Source: Hyphomicrobiales bacterium (lineage in GTDB: Bacteria > Pseudomonadota > Alphaproteobacteria > Rhizobiales > Rhizobiaceae). Taken from it: DNA of 64,000 nt. Each line of letters starts with the position of its first letter. Positions within the stretch are counted from its first letter, which is position 1. The notes beneath the pieces were generated by a model. The model searched no databases. It was given only the letters and a program-made list of their open reading frames with translations, and was not told where the DNA came from. Positions 53,079-61,983 of this stretch are shown piece by piece. The stretch spans positions 310,001 through 374,000 of the forward strand of contig UCEU01000001.1 in NCBI GenBank assembly GCA_900471485.1, read 5' to 3'. A program made the position numbers and the translations under genes.

Positions 53079-53113
53079 AAAAGGCGGCATACCCTTTCGG
53101 GTTGCCGCCTTTT
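53079..53113. terminator. Bidirectional rho-independent terminator
   Basis: AAAAGGCGGCATACCC pairs with GGGTTGCCGCCTTTT around TTTC, with one bulged T. A-run and T-run flank the stem, so it can end both the anchored-protein gene (plus) and lysS (minus). Confidence 0.88.
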
Positions 53114-53131
53114 GCGTGTCCGTAACCGGCC

Positions 53132-54631
53132 TTAGTCAGCCTTGGCCTTGCGGGCCGGGAAGAGGATGACGTCGCGGATCGAGGGGGCGTTGGTCAAGAG
53201 CATGGTCAGGCGGTCGACGCCGATACCAAGGCCACCTGCGGGCGGCATGCCCTGGTCGATGGCGTCGAGGAATTCGTCGTCCAGCTGCTTGTCCTTCTCG
53301 CCGCGGGCATGGGCCTGCTCGAGCTGCTCGACCATGCGGCGGCGCTGTTCTTCCGGATCGTTGAGTTCGGAGAAGGCGTTGCCCAGTTCCCAAGCGTTGC
53401 AATAGGTCTCGAAGCGCTCGACGAGGCGCGGCTCGCCCGGCACTTCCTTGGCGAAGGGCGAGATGTCCTTCGGGAAGTGGGTGACGTGGCTCGGCTGGAT
53501 CAGCGTGCCCTCGACCTTCTCCTCGAAGATGAAGGCAAGGCACTCGCCCCAGGTCCAGTCCTTCTCGACTTCGAAGCCGGCGGCCTTGGCGGCGGTGCGA
53601 GCTTCCTCGTCGGTCTTCATGGCGAGGAAATCGATGCCGGTCGCTTCCTTGACGGCGTCAGGCATCGGCACGCGCTTGAACGGGCCCTTGAAGGAAATCT
53701 GCTTGTCGCCGAAGGGGAATTCGGTGGTGCCATGAACCTGCAGCGCCAGCTTCTCGAACAGGCGCTCGACGAGGTCCATGATGTCCTCGTAATCGGCATA
53801 GGCCCAGTAGCACTCCATCATGGTGAACTCGGGATTGTGCCTTGTCGAGACGCCTTCGTTGCGGAAGTTGCGGTTGATCTCGAAGACCTTGTCGGTGAGG
53901 CCGGAGACCAGCGTGCGCTTAAGGAAGAGTTCCGGCGCGATGCGCAGGTACATGTCCTGCTTCAGCGTGTTGTGGTGCGTCTTGAACGGATCGGCCGTGG
54001 CGCCGCCATAGACGGAGTGCAGCATCGGCGTTTCGACTTCCATGAAGCCGTCGTCTTCCATGAAGCGGCGGATGCCGGAGAGGATCTTCGAACGCTGCTG
54101 GAAGCGGAGCTTGGATTCGTCGTTGCTCATGATGTCGAGGTGGCGCTTGCGATAGCGGATCTCGATATCGGCGATACCGTTCCACTTCTCCGGCATGGGG
54201 AGAAGCGACTTGGTGAGCATGGTGATCTCTTGCGCGTTGATCGACAGCTCGCCGCGCTTGGTGCGGCGCACGGTGCCGGTCACGCCGATGATGTCGCCGA
54301 TGTCGATCATGGCGAGCATTTCGCGGGCGGCCTCGGGCGTCACGTCCTTGTGGCTGAAGATCTGGATCTTGCCGCCGGCGTCATGGATATCCATGAACAT
54401 GCCGGAGTTGCGCGAGGAGTAGACACGGCCGGCGACGGTGACGACGTCCGTCGTCTCGATGTCGGATTCCAGATCCTTATACTTCTCGGCCAGCTCGGCA
54501 TTGGTGATGGTGCGGTGAAAATGCGCCGGATAGACGTCGCCGATCTTTTCGCGCAGCAGCTTCAGCTTCTGGGCGCGAACCTCAGTCGCGTCGGAGGAGA
54601 GGGTGGCGGTTTCGGTCTTGTGCTCGGACAT
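53132..54631 (-). CDS. lysS: Lysyl-tRNA synthetase, class II
   Basis: 499 residues, standard length. N-terminal OB-fold anticodon-binding domain at about 60-170 (VTVAGRVYSSRNSGMFMDIH). Class II motif 2 is in FRNEGVSTRHNPEFTMMECY and motif 3 in GLGIGVDRLTMLLT. It attaches lysine to tRNA-Lys. AGAGG precedes the ATG. A RIME element lies upstream, between it and gltX, which is read in the same direction. Confidence 0.96.
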   Translation of the reverse strand: MSEHKTETATLSSDATEVRAQKLKLLREKIGDVYPAHFHRTITNAELAEKYKDLESDIETTDVVTVAGRVYSSRNSGMFMDIHDAGGKIQIFSHKDVTPEAAREMLAMIDIGDIIGVTGTVRRTKRGELSINAQEITMLTKSLLPMPEKWNGIADIEIRYRKRHLDIMSNDESKLRFQQRSKILSGIRRFMEDDGFMEVETPMLHSVYGGATADPFKTHHNTLKQDMYLRIAPELFLKRTLVSGLTDKVFEINRNFRNEGVSTRHNPEFTMMECYWAYADYEDIMDLVERLFEKLALQVHGTTEFPFGDKQISFKGPFKRVPMPDAVKEATGIDFLAMKTDEEARTAAKAAGFEVEKDWTWGECLAFIFEEKVEGTLIQPSHVTHFPKDISPFAKEVPGEPRLVERFETYCNAWELGNAFSELNDPEEQRRRMVEQLEQAHARGEKDKQLDDEFLDAIDQGMPPAGGLGIGVDRLTMLLTNAPSIRDVILFPARKAKAD

Positions 54632-54690
54632 ATGTTCGACCTCTTTGGCGGCACTGCCGCAGATATAATTCTTAACTCGGAGCCTGCGGC

Positions 54691-54791
54691 CCCCTCACCC
54701 TACCCTCTCCCCGAGGGGAGAGGGGGAGCGAGCCGCCCGCTCCGGGTCTCTTCTCCCCAACGGGAGAAGGTGCCGGCAGGCGGATGAGGGG
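54691..54791. repeat. RIME1-type intergenic mosaic element
   Basis: About 101 bases with inverted ends CCCCTCA (54691) and TGAGGGG (54785). Inside are a 10-bp perfect stem, CCCTCTCCCC/GGGGAGAGGG (54703-54724), and a 7-bp stem, TTCTCCC/GGGAGAA (54751-54768), then CCGGCAGGCGGATGAGGG. This matches the classic RIME layout of Rhizobium. It sits between gltX and lysS. Confidence 0.82.
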
Positions 54792-54809
54792 CTCCGCGCC
54801 CTTGGCTTA

Positions 54810-56264
54810 CTATTTCGGTCCCACCAGCGAGGCCACGGCCTGGGCGGCCAGTTTCAGGCGCTGGCGGACGACCGAGCGGCCGAGGATGGCCATTGAGTCA
54901 AACAGCGGCAGCGAGCGCGACGAGCCGGAGACGGCGACGAAGAGCGGGGCGACGATGACCTTGAGCTTCTTGCCCATGCGGTCGCCGATGGCGCGCAGTT
55001 CGGCTTCGATGGATTCGACGTTCCACTCGAGGATCTTTTCCAGATCCGGCTGCACCGTGTTCAGGATCTCGAGGATCTCTTCCGGCGGCGACTTGATCTT
55101 GGCGAAGGCGGACGGATCGAGGTTGAGGTCCGACTTCAGGAGGAAGCCCATCAGCTCCGGCAGTTCGCCGAGCTTGGAGATGCGCGACTGCGACAGCGCC
55201 ATGCCGGCCTTCAGGCGATCGTTTTCCATCGCCCAAGTGAGAACGCGGCTCTGGAACTCTTCTTCCGACATCTTTTCGCGGATCCACCGGCCGTTCAGCC
55301 AGTCGAGCTTCTGGATGTCGAAGATGGCGCCGGCCTTGGAGAGGTTTTCCGGGTCGAACTTGCCGGCCAGTTCCTCGATGTCGAGCAGTTCCTCGCCTTC
55401 GGCGATCTGCACGAAGAACAGGCCGAGGAAGTTCATCAGCGCTTCCGGGATATAGCCGAGCGCGGAGTAATAAGAGATCGAGGTCGGGTTCTTGCGCTTC
55501 GACAGCTTCGACTTGTCGGCGTTTCTCATGAGCGAGAGGTGCATGAATACAGGCTGTTCCCACTCGAAATAGCGGTAGAGCAGGATGTGCTTCGGCACCG
55601 ATGCCAGCCACTCCTCGCCGCGGGCGACGTGGGTGATCTTCATCAGATGGTCGTCGATGACGTTTGCCATGTGATAGGTCGGCATGCCGTCGCCCTTGAT
55701 CAGGACCTGCATGTCGACCGAATCCCACGGGATCGAAACGTCGCCGTAGACGCCGTCGGTGAAGTCGCAGGAGCCCTCGGTCGGGATTTTCATGCGGATG
55801 ACGGAGCTTTCGCCCGATGCCAGCTTGGCGGAGACTTCCTCGGCGGAATACTTCAGGCAGAGACCGTCATACTTCGGCGGCTTGCCGGAGGCGCGCTGGG
55901 CCTCGCGCATTTCGGTCAGGCGCTCGGGCGTGCAGAAGCAGCGGAAGGCATGGCCCTTGTCCAGCAGTTCCTGGGCGTAAGGCTGGTACATGTCCTTGCG
56001 GTCGGACTGGCGGTAGGGGCCGTAGGGCCCGCCGATATCGGGGCCTTCGGACCATTCCAGGCCGCACCACTTCAGCGCGTCGAGCACCTTGGTTTCGAAT
56101 TCGGGCGTTGAGCGCGTGGCATCGGTGTCTTCGATACGCAGGATGAACTCGCCGCCGTGCTTCTTGGCGAAGAGATAGTTGAAGAGTGCGATGTATGCGG
56201 TGCCGACATGCGGCTCGCCGGTTGGCGAGGGAGCAATGCGGACGCGGACGCCGGAAGCTGTCAT
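54810..56264 (-). CDS. gltX: Glutamyl-tRNA synthetase
   Basis: 484 residues. HIGH-like motif in RIAPSPTGEPHVGTAY, catalytic LRIEDTDATRS, and the KMSKS-equivalent KLSKRKNP. The C-terminal helical anticodon-binding domain starts near residue 315. It charges tRNA-Glu (and in alphaproteobacteria often tRNA-Gln for later amidation). Alphaproteobacteria commonly have two gltX copies, and which one this is cannot be decided here. Confidence 0.96.
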   Translation of the reverse strand: MTASGVRVRIAPSPTGEPHVGTAYIALFNYLFAKKHGGEFILRIEDTDATRSTPEFETKVLDALKWCGLEWSEGPDIGGPYGPYRQSDRKDMYQPYAQELLDKGHAFRCFCTPERLTEMREAQRASGKPPKYDGLCLKYSAEEVSAKLASGESSVIRMKIPTEGSCDFTDGVYGDVSIPWDSVDMQVLIKGDGMPTYHMANVIDDHLMKITHVARGEEWLASVPKHILLYRYFEWEQPVFMHLSLMRNADKSKLSKRKNPTSISYYSALGYIPEALMNFLGLFFVQIAEGEELLDIEELAGKFDPENLSKAGAIFDIQKLDWLNGRWIREKMSEEEFQSRVLTWAMENDRLKAGMALSQSRISKLGELPELMGFLLKSDLNLDPSAFAKIKSPPEEILEILNTVQPDLEKILEWNVESIEAELRAIGDRMGKKLKVIVAPLFVAVSGSSRSLPLFDSMAILGRSVVRQRLKLAAQAVASLVGPK

Positions 56265-56472
56265 TTTATGTGCCCGTCAAATAAATGCCGGACGGCTTTC
56301 TGAGGGAAAGCAACGCTCGGCCTGAAGAATGCAGATAACTGGATCAGGAAACCGGCCGGAAAAGGGCATTTCGCCCGCTTGCCCGGCCAATTGTCCGTTT
56401 GGCTGGCTTTAAGGCCATATTCGGCTGCACACGTCAAGGAAAATGCCGCCCGCGCCATGCCGGCGGCATCCC

Positions 56473-58242
56473 TTAGGTGACCGGCCAGACCCAGAGCAGC
56501 AGCGGCACGCTGACGAGGATGATGATGAGCGACAGCGGCAGGCCGAGGCGGGGATAATCGCTGAAGCGATAGCCGCCGGGGCCGAAGACCAGCGTATTGC
56601 ACTGGTGGCCGATCGGGGTCAGGAAATCGCAGCCGGCGCCGATCGCCACCGCCATCAGGAAGGCGTCGGGTTTGTAGCCGAGCGTCTGGGCGAAGCTCGC
56701 GGCAATGGGCGCCATGACGAGCACGGTTGCGGCGTTGTTGAGGAAGGGCGTGACCGCCATGGCGGTGATCAGGATCAGCGCCAGCGCACCGTAATGCGGC
56801 ATCTGCGCGGCTAAGTGGCCGAGCCAGCCGGCGATCAGCTCGCTGCCGCCCGTTGTCCTCAATGTGTCGGAAACAGGGATAAGCGCGGCGAGCATGATCA
56901 GGATCGGCGCGTCGAGCGCCTTGTAGACATCGACCAGCGGGATGACGCGGAAGACAACCATGGCAAGCGCGGCGCAGAAGAAGGAGGTGGCAACGGGCAC
57001 GACGCCGGTCGCGGTGGCTGCCATGGCGGCAAGCAGGATCAGCAGCGGCACATAGGCGCGGCGCGAGGTGCCGAGCATGATATCGCGCTGCGCCAGCGGC
57101 AGGCAGGCGAAGTCCTGCAGGAAGGCGGGTAGGGTGCGGCGGCTGCCCTGAAGCACCAGCATGTCGCCGGCGCGCAGGCGGACTTCGCTCAAACGCTCGT
57201 TCAGGCGGTGGCCCTTGCGGGAGACGGCGAGCAGATTGACGCTACGCCGGTTCGAAAGCGACAGCTGCCGCGCCGACCAGCCGACCAGCGGCGAATCCGA
57301 CGTGACGATCGCCTCGATCGAGATCAGGTCGTTGCGCTCTGCGGGATCGGCGATCGGCTTGCCCGAGAGCTTCAGCTTGGCGTTGGAGACCATGCGGTCG
57401 AGCGCATCGGGGCTTCCCTCCAGCAGCACCGTGTCGCCGGTCTTGAGCGTCACATCGGGAAACGGCGAGAGGCGGGTGTGGCCGCGCAGGATGGCGGTTG
57501 CCAGCGCATCGCCGTCGCCGAGCTTCACGAGGTCGCTGAGCGGCTTGCCCTCGACGGTCGATTCCTGTGCCACCGTAGCTTCGGAGAAATAGGCCTTGGC
57601 GTCGAGCGCTTCTTCCAGCGACGGGTTTTCGTTCTTGCGCTCAGGCACCAGCCAATGAAAGAAGATCAGGAAGACGACGCCAACCAGCGCCAGCGTGGCG
57701 CCGACGGGGGTGAAGTCGAACATGGTGAAGGGTGTGCCGGTGATCTCGCCGCGCAGGCGCGAGACGACGATGTTGGGCGAGGTGCCGATCTGCGTCATCA
57801 GGCCGCCGAGAAGCGCCGCGAAGCTCATCGGCATCAGGTAGAGCGAAGGTGACTTGCCGCTCTTGCGGGCGAACTGGAAGGCGACGGGGATCATGATCGC
57901 CAGCGCGCCGATGTTCTTGATGAAGGCCGACAGCACGGCGACGACGACAAGCAGCAGCGCGAGCTGGGTGTGCAGCGTATCGAGATTGGGAAAGAAGCGC
58001 TTGATCGCGGTATCGACGATGCCGGAGCGGGCGACGCCGGCGCTGACGACGAGCGCGCTGCCGACGATGATGACGATATCGTCGCTGAAGCCGGAGAAGG
58101 CCTTGTCGAAGGGGACGAGGCCGACGGCAATCGCCAGCACCAGTGCGCAACAGGCGACGAGATCGTAGCGGAAACGGTCCCAGATGAAGACCGCCATCAT
58201 CAGGCCAATGACGCCGAAGGCGAGAATCTGCTGTGTTGTCAT
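56473..58242 (-). CDS. SLC13/DASS-type transporter with two RCK_C (TrkA-C) domains
   Basis: 589 residues. Twelve or so membrane helices in two blocks, about 1-190 and 395-589, with the CitMHS-like hairpin motifs (SAFIKNIGALAIMIPVA; AVTPFLNNAATVLVMAPIA) and MTQIGTSPNIVV. Between them are two TrkA-C regulatory domains (GDTVLLEGSPDALDRMV and RAGDMLVLQGSRRTLPAFL). The family moves divalent anions such as sulfate or dicarboxylates with sodium. The substrate is not evident. Confidence 0.87.
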   Translation of the reverse strand: MTTQQILAFGVIGLMMAVFIWDRFRYDLVACCALVLAIAVGLVPFDKAFSGFSDDIVIIVGSALVVSAGVARSGIVDTAIKRFFPNLDTLHTQLALLLVVVAVLSAFIKNIGALAIMIPVAFQFARKSGKSPSLYLMPMSFAALLGGLMTQIGTSPNIVVSRLRGEITGTPFTMFDFTPVGATLALVGVVFLIFFHWLVPERKNENPSLEEALDAKAYFSEATVAQESTVEGKPLSDLVKLGDGDALATAILRGHTRLSPFPDVTLKTGDTVLLEGSPDALDRMVSNAKLKLSGKPIADPAERNDLISIEAIVTSDSPLVGWSARQLSLSNRRSVNLLAVSRKGHRLNERLSEVRLRAGDMLVLQGSRRTLPAFLQDFACLPLAQRDIMLGTSRRAYVPLLILLAAMAATATGVVPVATSFFCAALAMVVFRVIPLVDVYKALDAPILIMLAALIPVSDTLRTTGGSELIAGWLGHLAAQMPHYGALALILITAMAVTPFLNNAATVLVMAPIAASFAQTLGYKPDAFLMAVAIGAGCDFLTPIGHQCNTLVFGPGGYRFSDYPRLGLPLSLIIILVSVPLLLWVWPVT

Positions 58243-58446
58243 GCTATTCCGGGGACTGGATCGGGCGACGGGAGATTTCCCGACGTTCGCGGATAACTGT
58301 GCCGCGCGCCGATCAGTTCAATGCCGGCGATGAAAAAGACGGCGCGCGGAATGGTCGTGCGCGATTGAGAGGGCGGCCATGATTGGTGTATCAGCCGGCC
58401 ATCGATGCGTGGCCGCGATCTCATATGATGGAAGCGAGAGGGAAAA

Positions 58447-58668
58447 ATGGGCGAGGAAAAGCCTGAAACGATCGCCCTGATAAAGGCGGTCGCCGACAGT
58501 CCGAAGCGCGACAACAGTGCCTATCACCAGGCGATGGCCGAGGCGCGACAGGCGTTCGAGCAGGCGGAAGCCGCACTTGGCGGGCCGGTCAGGGTGAAGA
58601 TCAAGACCAAGACGAAGCGCAATGGCGATTACGTCGTGAAATGGACGTTCAAGCGCATCAAGGAATGA
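58447..58668 (+). CDS. Small hypothetical protein
   Basis: 73 residues, highly charged, with an AGAGGG site before the ATG. The N-terminal half is helical (HQAMAEARQAFEQAEAALGG) and the C-terminal half strand-like and basic (VRVKIKTKTKRNGDYVVKW). No membrane or signal segment. I do not recognise the family. It is followed by a perfect 10-bp hairpin that it shares with ppk2. Confidence 0.62.
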   Translation: MGEEKPETIALIKAVADSPKRDNSAYHQAMAEARQAFEQAEAALGGPVRVKIKTKTKRNGDYVVKWTFKRIKE

Positions 58669-58695
58669 CCGCGCCGAATCTGGCGGGCGCGGTCA
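58666..58695. terminator. Bidirectional terminator-like hairpin
   Basis: TGACCGCGCC (58666-58675) and GGCGCGGTCA (58686-58695), perfect 10-bp arms with a 10-base loop. It starts at the stop codon of the small gene and lies 18 bases after the end of ppk2 on the other strand. Confidence 0.7.
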
Positions 58696-58713
58696 TCTTA
58701 TGCGGTAGCCGGC

Positions 58714-59631
58714 TCAGTACTTCGACGGAACGTAGAGCTCGGGCGGCAGCACCTGACGCTCGTAATCCGGATTGAAGACTCGATCGGGCAGCGCGATATC
58801 CTCATGCGGCACGTCCTCGTAGGGGAACTGCTGCAGGAGGTGATCGATGCAGTTCAGGCGGGCGCGCTTCTTGTCGTTGCCTTCAACGATGTGCCACGGG
58901 GCTTCCGGGATGTTGGTACGGGCGAAGGTCTCTTCCTTGGCCTTGGTGTAGGCCTCCCAGCGGATGCGCGACTGCAGGTCCATGGGCGAGAGCTTCCACT
59001 GCTTCAGCGGATCGTGAATGCGCACGAGGAAGCGCAGCTGCTGTTCCTCGTCGGTGATCGAGAACCAGTATTTCACCAGGCGGATGCCGGAGCGTACCAG
59101 CATGCGCTCGAATTCCGGCACGTCGTTGAAGAACTGCGAGACCTGATCCTCGGAGGCGAAGCCCATGACACGCTCGACGCCGGAGCGGTTGTACCAGGAG
59201 CGGTCGAAGAGCACGATCTCGCCTCCGGCCGGCAGATGCGGCACATAGCGCTGGAAATACCACTGCGACTTCTCGCGGTCGGACGGCGCGGGCAGCGCCA
59301 CGACGCGGGCGACGCGCGGATTGAGGCGCTGGGTGATGCGCTTGATGACCCCGCCCTTGCCGGCGGAATCGCGGCCCTCGAAGATCACGACCACCTTTTC
59401 CTTGTGGTAGGTGACCCAGTCCTGCAGCCGGATCAGCTCGGATTGAAGGGCGATCAGCGCGCGGAAATATTCGATGCGCGGCATCGAAGGCGGATGCGCC
59501 TTGCGATAGATCTTGCGGATCTCGTCGGACAGCGCCGGTTCGGAAAGCTCGAGCTCGTAGTCCTCGTCGAGCGTATCCGCGAGCTCGGCTTCGAGCCAGT
59601 CGGTGGGAGGCGTGCCATTCATCTTGGTCAT
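58714..59631 (-). CDS. ppk2: Polyphosphate kinase 2
   Basis: 305 residues. Walker A FEGRDSAGKGG, Walker B FDRSWYNRSGVERVMG and the lid region RIHDPLKQWKLSPMDLQSRIR, together defining PPK2 class I proteins of rhizobial length. It transfers phosphate between polyphosphate and nucleoside diphosphates. CTCGAGATG precedes the ATG weakly. It is a single-gene unit, and its promoter must lie in the A+T-rich gap to 59831. Confidence 0.93.
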   Translation of the reverse strand: MTKMNGTPPTDWLEAELADTLDEDYELELSEPALSDEIRKIYRKAHPPSMPRIEYFRALIALQSELIRLQDWVTYHKEKVVVIFEGRDSAGKGGVIKRITQRLNPRVARVVALPAPSDREKSQWYFQRYVPHLPAGGEIVLFDRSWYNRSGVERVMGFASEDQVSQFFNDVPEFERMLVRSGIRLVKYWFSITDEEQQLRFLVRIHDPLKQWKLSPMDLQSRIRWEAYTKAKEETFARTNIPEAPWHIVEGNDKKRARLNCIDHLLQQFPYEDVPHEDIALPDRVFNPDYERQVLPPELYVPSKY

Positions 59632-59831
59632 CTCGAGATCCTGATTGGAGTGGTGAAACAGGGCTAAGTGAGGTGCATGACAACCGCGTGACAGATTTAG
59701 TTGAATTAGATCTCAACCGCGACGGCTTGCGCGGCTCCAAATTGTATCGATAGTTTGCGTCACGTCCAAGGTGTGGCGGCATTGCATGCGTCTTGATTTT
59801 ATATCTTTAAATATATATTTTGAGGCTGCCA

Positions 59832-60191
59832 ATGACATATGTCGTTCACTTCCATCCTGATTTCATTGCGGAGTGGAAAAGCCTGGAGATGGGCCTGAAA
59901 GAGTTGGTCGGCGAAGTTCTGGATCACCTGGAAGAGGACGGCCCTTTCCTCGGACGCCCCGAGGTCGATACGCTTTCGGCTTCCAGCTATGCGAACATGA
60001 AGGAAATCAGGGTTGGTTTCGGACGGCAGGTGTGGCGCTTCGCCTTCGCTTTCGATCCCGCCCAAAGGGCCATTGTCCTTTGCGGAGGAGACAAGCAAGG
60101 CATGAACCAGTCACTGTTCTACAAGCAACTCATCAGGAAGGCGGACGCGCGGTTTGGTGCGTGGTTAAAGGACAGGAAGAATGAGCACTGA
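59832..60191 (+). CDS. higB: RelE/HigB-like toxin (DUF891, Gp49-like)
   Basis: 119 residues from ATG 59832, with GAGG upstream. The compact RelE-type fold pattern is seen: FHPDFIAEWKSLEMGLKELVG helices, then KEIRVGFGRQVWRFAFAFDP and AIVLCGGDKQGMNQSLFYKQLI, the Gp49-like signature. It would cleave mRNA on the ribosome. The antitoxin gene overlaps its last 11 bases. The toxin-first order is the HigBA arrangement. The promoter region (59790-59831) is strikingly A+T-rich. Confidence 0.87.
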   Translation: MTYVVHFHPDFIAEWKSLEMGLKELVGEVLDHLEEDGPFLGRPEVDTLSASSYANMKEIRVGFGRQVWRFAFAFDPAQRAIVLCGGDKQGMNQSLFYKQLIRKADARFGAWLKDRKNEH

Positions 60192-60510
60192 GTGGAAGAC
60201 GTTTCGCGCCGAACTTCCCGAGGACGTGCGCGCCCGGCTCGACACGAAGCGCCAGGAGCGTCGTCTGGGCAAGGCATTGGCGGAAGTGCGCAAGGCCATG
60301 AACGCCACGCAACAGGATGTTGCGGCGGGCGCCGCCATGAAGCAGAACACCGTTTCGAAAATCGAACGGTCCGACGATGTCCTGATCTCCTCGATCGTGC
60401 GCTACATGCATTCGATCGGCGGCGGCGTCGAACTGGTGCTCAAAACGCCAGACGGAAAGGCGAGGCGCGTCGATTTCGATCCCGATATCTATGTGAAGCA
60501 AATCCTTTAG
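60181..60510 (+). CDS. higA: XRE-family antitoxin (HigA-like)
   Basis: 109 residues. Central helix-turn-helix of the XRE type (ATQQDVAAGAAMKQNTVSKIER, about 41-62) with a basic N-terminal helix (DVRARLDTKRQERRLGKAL) and a short C-terminal strand (GGVELVLKTPDGKARRVDF). It would neutralise the adjacent toxin and repress the shared promoter. It begins inside the toxin gene, so the two are translationally coupled. Confidence 0.87.
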   Translation: MSTEWKTFRAELPEDVRARLDTKRQERRLGKALAEVRKAMNATQQDVAAGAAMKQNTVSKIERSDDVLISSIVRYMHSIGGGVELVLKTPDGKARRVDFDPDIYVKQIL

Positions 60511-60534
60511 CCGACGGACCGGCGTCGGCGTGCC

Positions 60535-61293
60535 TCACCGCTGGATTTCAGCCAGCGCCCTTTGCAGCGGCGCGTCGGAGATCTGGATGAGGCCGGTGAA
60601 GGGGATGTCCATGTCGAGCACGAGATAGAGCGAGGCCGAGATCAAGAGTGCCGAGACGACGAACATCGAGACGACGATGATGTTGCGCGGCGCGCGGTAG
60701 CCGAAGCTTGCGAAGATCAGGATCAGCCAGGCCGCGAGCATTGTTATCAGCGGGCGGGGGATGACGCCCTCCGACTGTTCCACGAGAATCCAGCGCTGCT
60801 CGACAAGCTGCTGGTACTGGTGGCGCGCCTCCGTCCACAGTTCCAGGTGGCCGGGGTCGGTGGGGTTGAGCAGCGCCAGGCTGTTGCCGATCTCGTTCAG
60901 CGCCTGCTCGGAGGCGCGGTCACCGCGAACAAGGGGATCGTCGATGCGGATCGGCTGCTGCAGCGCGCGCTGGACATAGGCTTCCAGCCGCGCCTTGGTC
61001 TCGTTGGCCTCAAGCCCGTAGGTGCGCAGCGTGCGGTCGAGGATGATGATCTGGGTGGAGAAGGCATGGACGTGGTCGTCGATGCCCTGGAAGGTGTTCT
61101 TCGACGAGTTGATCATCAGGCCGAAGACCAGCGAAGTCATCACCACGAAGATATTGGCGACGAGGCGGACCACCGTGTTGGTGTCGTCCTGACGGTGGTG
61201 GACTGGCAATTTCGAATAGGTGAGCATGGTGCCGATCGAGGCGACCAGCAGGCAGACGCAGACCAGGCCTGCCAAGAGCACTTCCCGCGTCAT
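60535..61293 (-). CDS. DUF4239 (bestrophin-like) membrane protein
   Basis: 252 residues from ATG 61293, with GGGGGAGAG upstream. Four membrane helices: 4-24, about 44-64 (VANIFVVMTSLVFGLMINS), 180-200 (LITMLAAWLILIFASFGY) and 207-228 (IIVVSMFVVSALLISASLYL). The conserved SSKNTFQGIDDHVHAFSTQI and ARHQYQQLVEQRWILVEQ match DUF4239. Function unknown. It converges with the antitoxin gene after 24 bases. Confidence 0.85.
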   Translation of the reverse strand: MTREVLLAGLVCVCLLVASIGTMLTYSKLPVHHRQDDTNTVVRLVANIFVVMTSLVFGLMINSSKNTFQGIDDHVHAFSTQIIILDRTLRTYGLEANETKARLEAYVQRALQQPIRIDDPLVRGDRASEQALNEIGNSLALLNPTDPGHLELWTEARHQYQQLVEQRWILVEQSEGVIPRPLITMLAAWLILIFASFGYRAPRNIIVVSMFVVSALLISASLYLVLDMDIPFTGLIQISDAPLQRALAEIQR

Positions 61294-61432
61294 CTCTCCC
61301 CCTTGGACACCCGCCGCCCGTTTGCCCGAAGACTAGCGGGTTTGAAATATTTTGCCAGCGCGGCCGCTCTCTGCGCTGGACAAACGGGGCAGTGGGTATA
61401 GCTTCCGGTCGCGATTTCCATTGGAGACTATC

Positions 61433-61978
61433 ATGGCCGATATCCTGAACGTACCCGTCAAGCTGGCCGACGGACGCGAGACAACGCTCAACGAATACAA
61501 GGGACGCGTCGTCCTCGTCGTCAACGTTGCCTCCAAATGCGGGCTCACCGCGCAGTATGAGGGGCTGGAGAAGCTCTACGAGGACAAGCGCGAACGTGGT
61601 CTCGTCATCGCCGCCTTCCCGGCCAACAACTTCAAGGGCCAGGAGCCGGGCACCGATCAGGAGATCATCGAGTTCTGCACGCTGACCTATGACGTGAAGT
61701 TCCCGATCTTTTCGAAAATTTCGGTGAAGGGCGACGACCAGCATCCGCTCTATAAGATGCTGACAGGCATGAACCTGCCGACGACGGGCGAAGGGCCGAT
61801 GCGCGAGAAGTTGGTGGACCGCGGTCTCGCGGAAGCCGGCGACAAGGGCGTTCTCTGGAACTTCGAGAAGTTCCTGGTCGGCCGCGACGGCAAGGTCGTC
61901 GCCCGCTTCGCGCCCGATGTGACCGCCGACGACCAGCGGCTGGTGCAGGCGATCGACAAGGAACTGGCCGCCGGTTGA
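61433..61978 (+). CDS. Glutathione peroxidase (Cys type)
   Basis: 181 residues from ATG 61433, with TTGGAG upstream. Peroxidatic Cys in NVASKCGLTAQYEGLE, the Gln-containing loop AFPANNFKGQEPGT, and Trp/Asn in LWNFEKFLVGRDG complete the catalytic tetrad; the selenocysteine of animal enzymes is Cys here. It reduces peroxides with glutathione or thioredoxin. It is convergent with the AraC-type gene, five bases apart. Confidence 0.93.
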   Translation: MADILNVPVKLADGRETTLNEYKGRVVLVVNVASKCGLTAQYEGLEKLYEDKRERGLVIAAFPANNFKGQEPGTDQEIIEFCTLTYDVKFPIFSKISVKGDDQHPLYKMLTGMNLPTTGEGPMREKLVDRGLAEAGDKGVLWNFEKFLVGRDGKVVARFAPDVTADDQRLVQAIDKELAAG

Positions 61979-61983
61979 TCTGA

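Noticed and set aside
53309..54787. Plus-strand open frame of 492 codons opposite lysS
   Set aside because: Antisense shadow. lysS has all class II synthetase motifs in its own frame.
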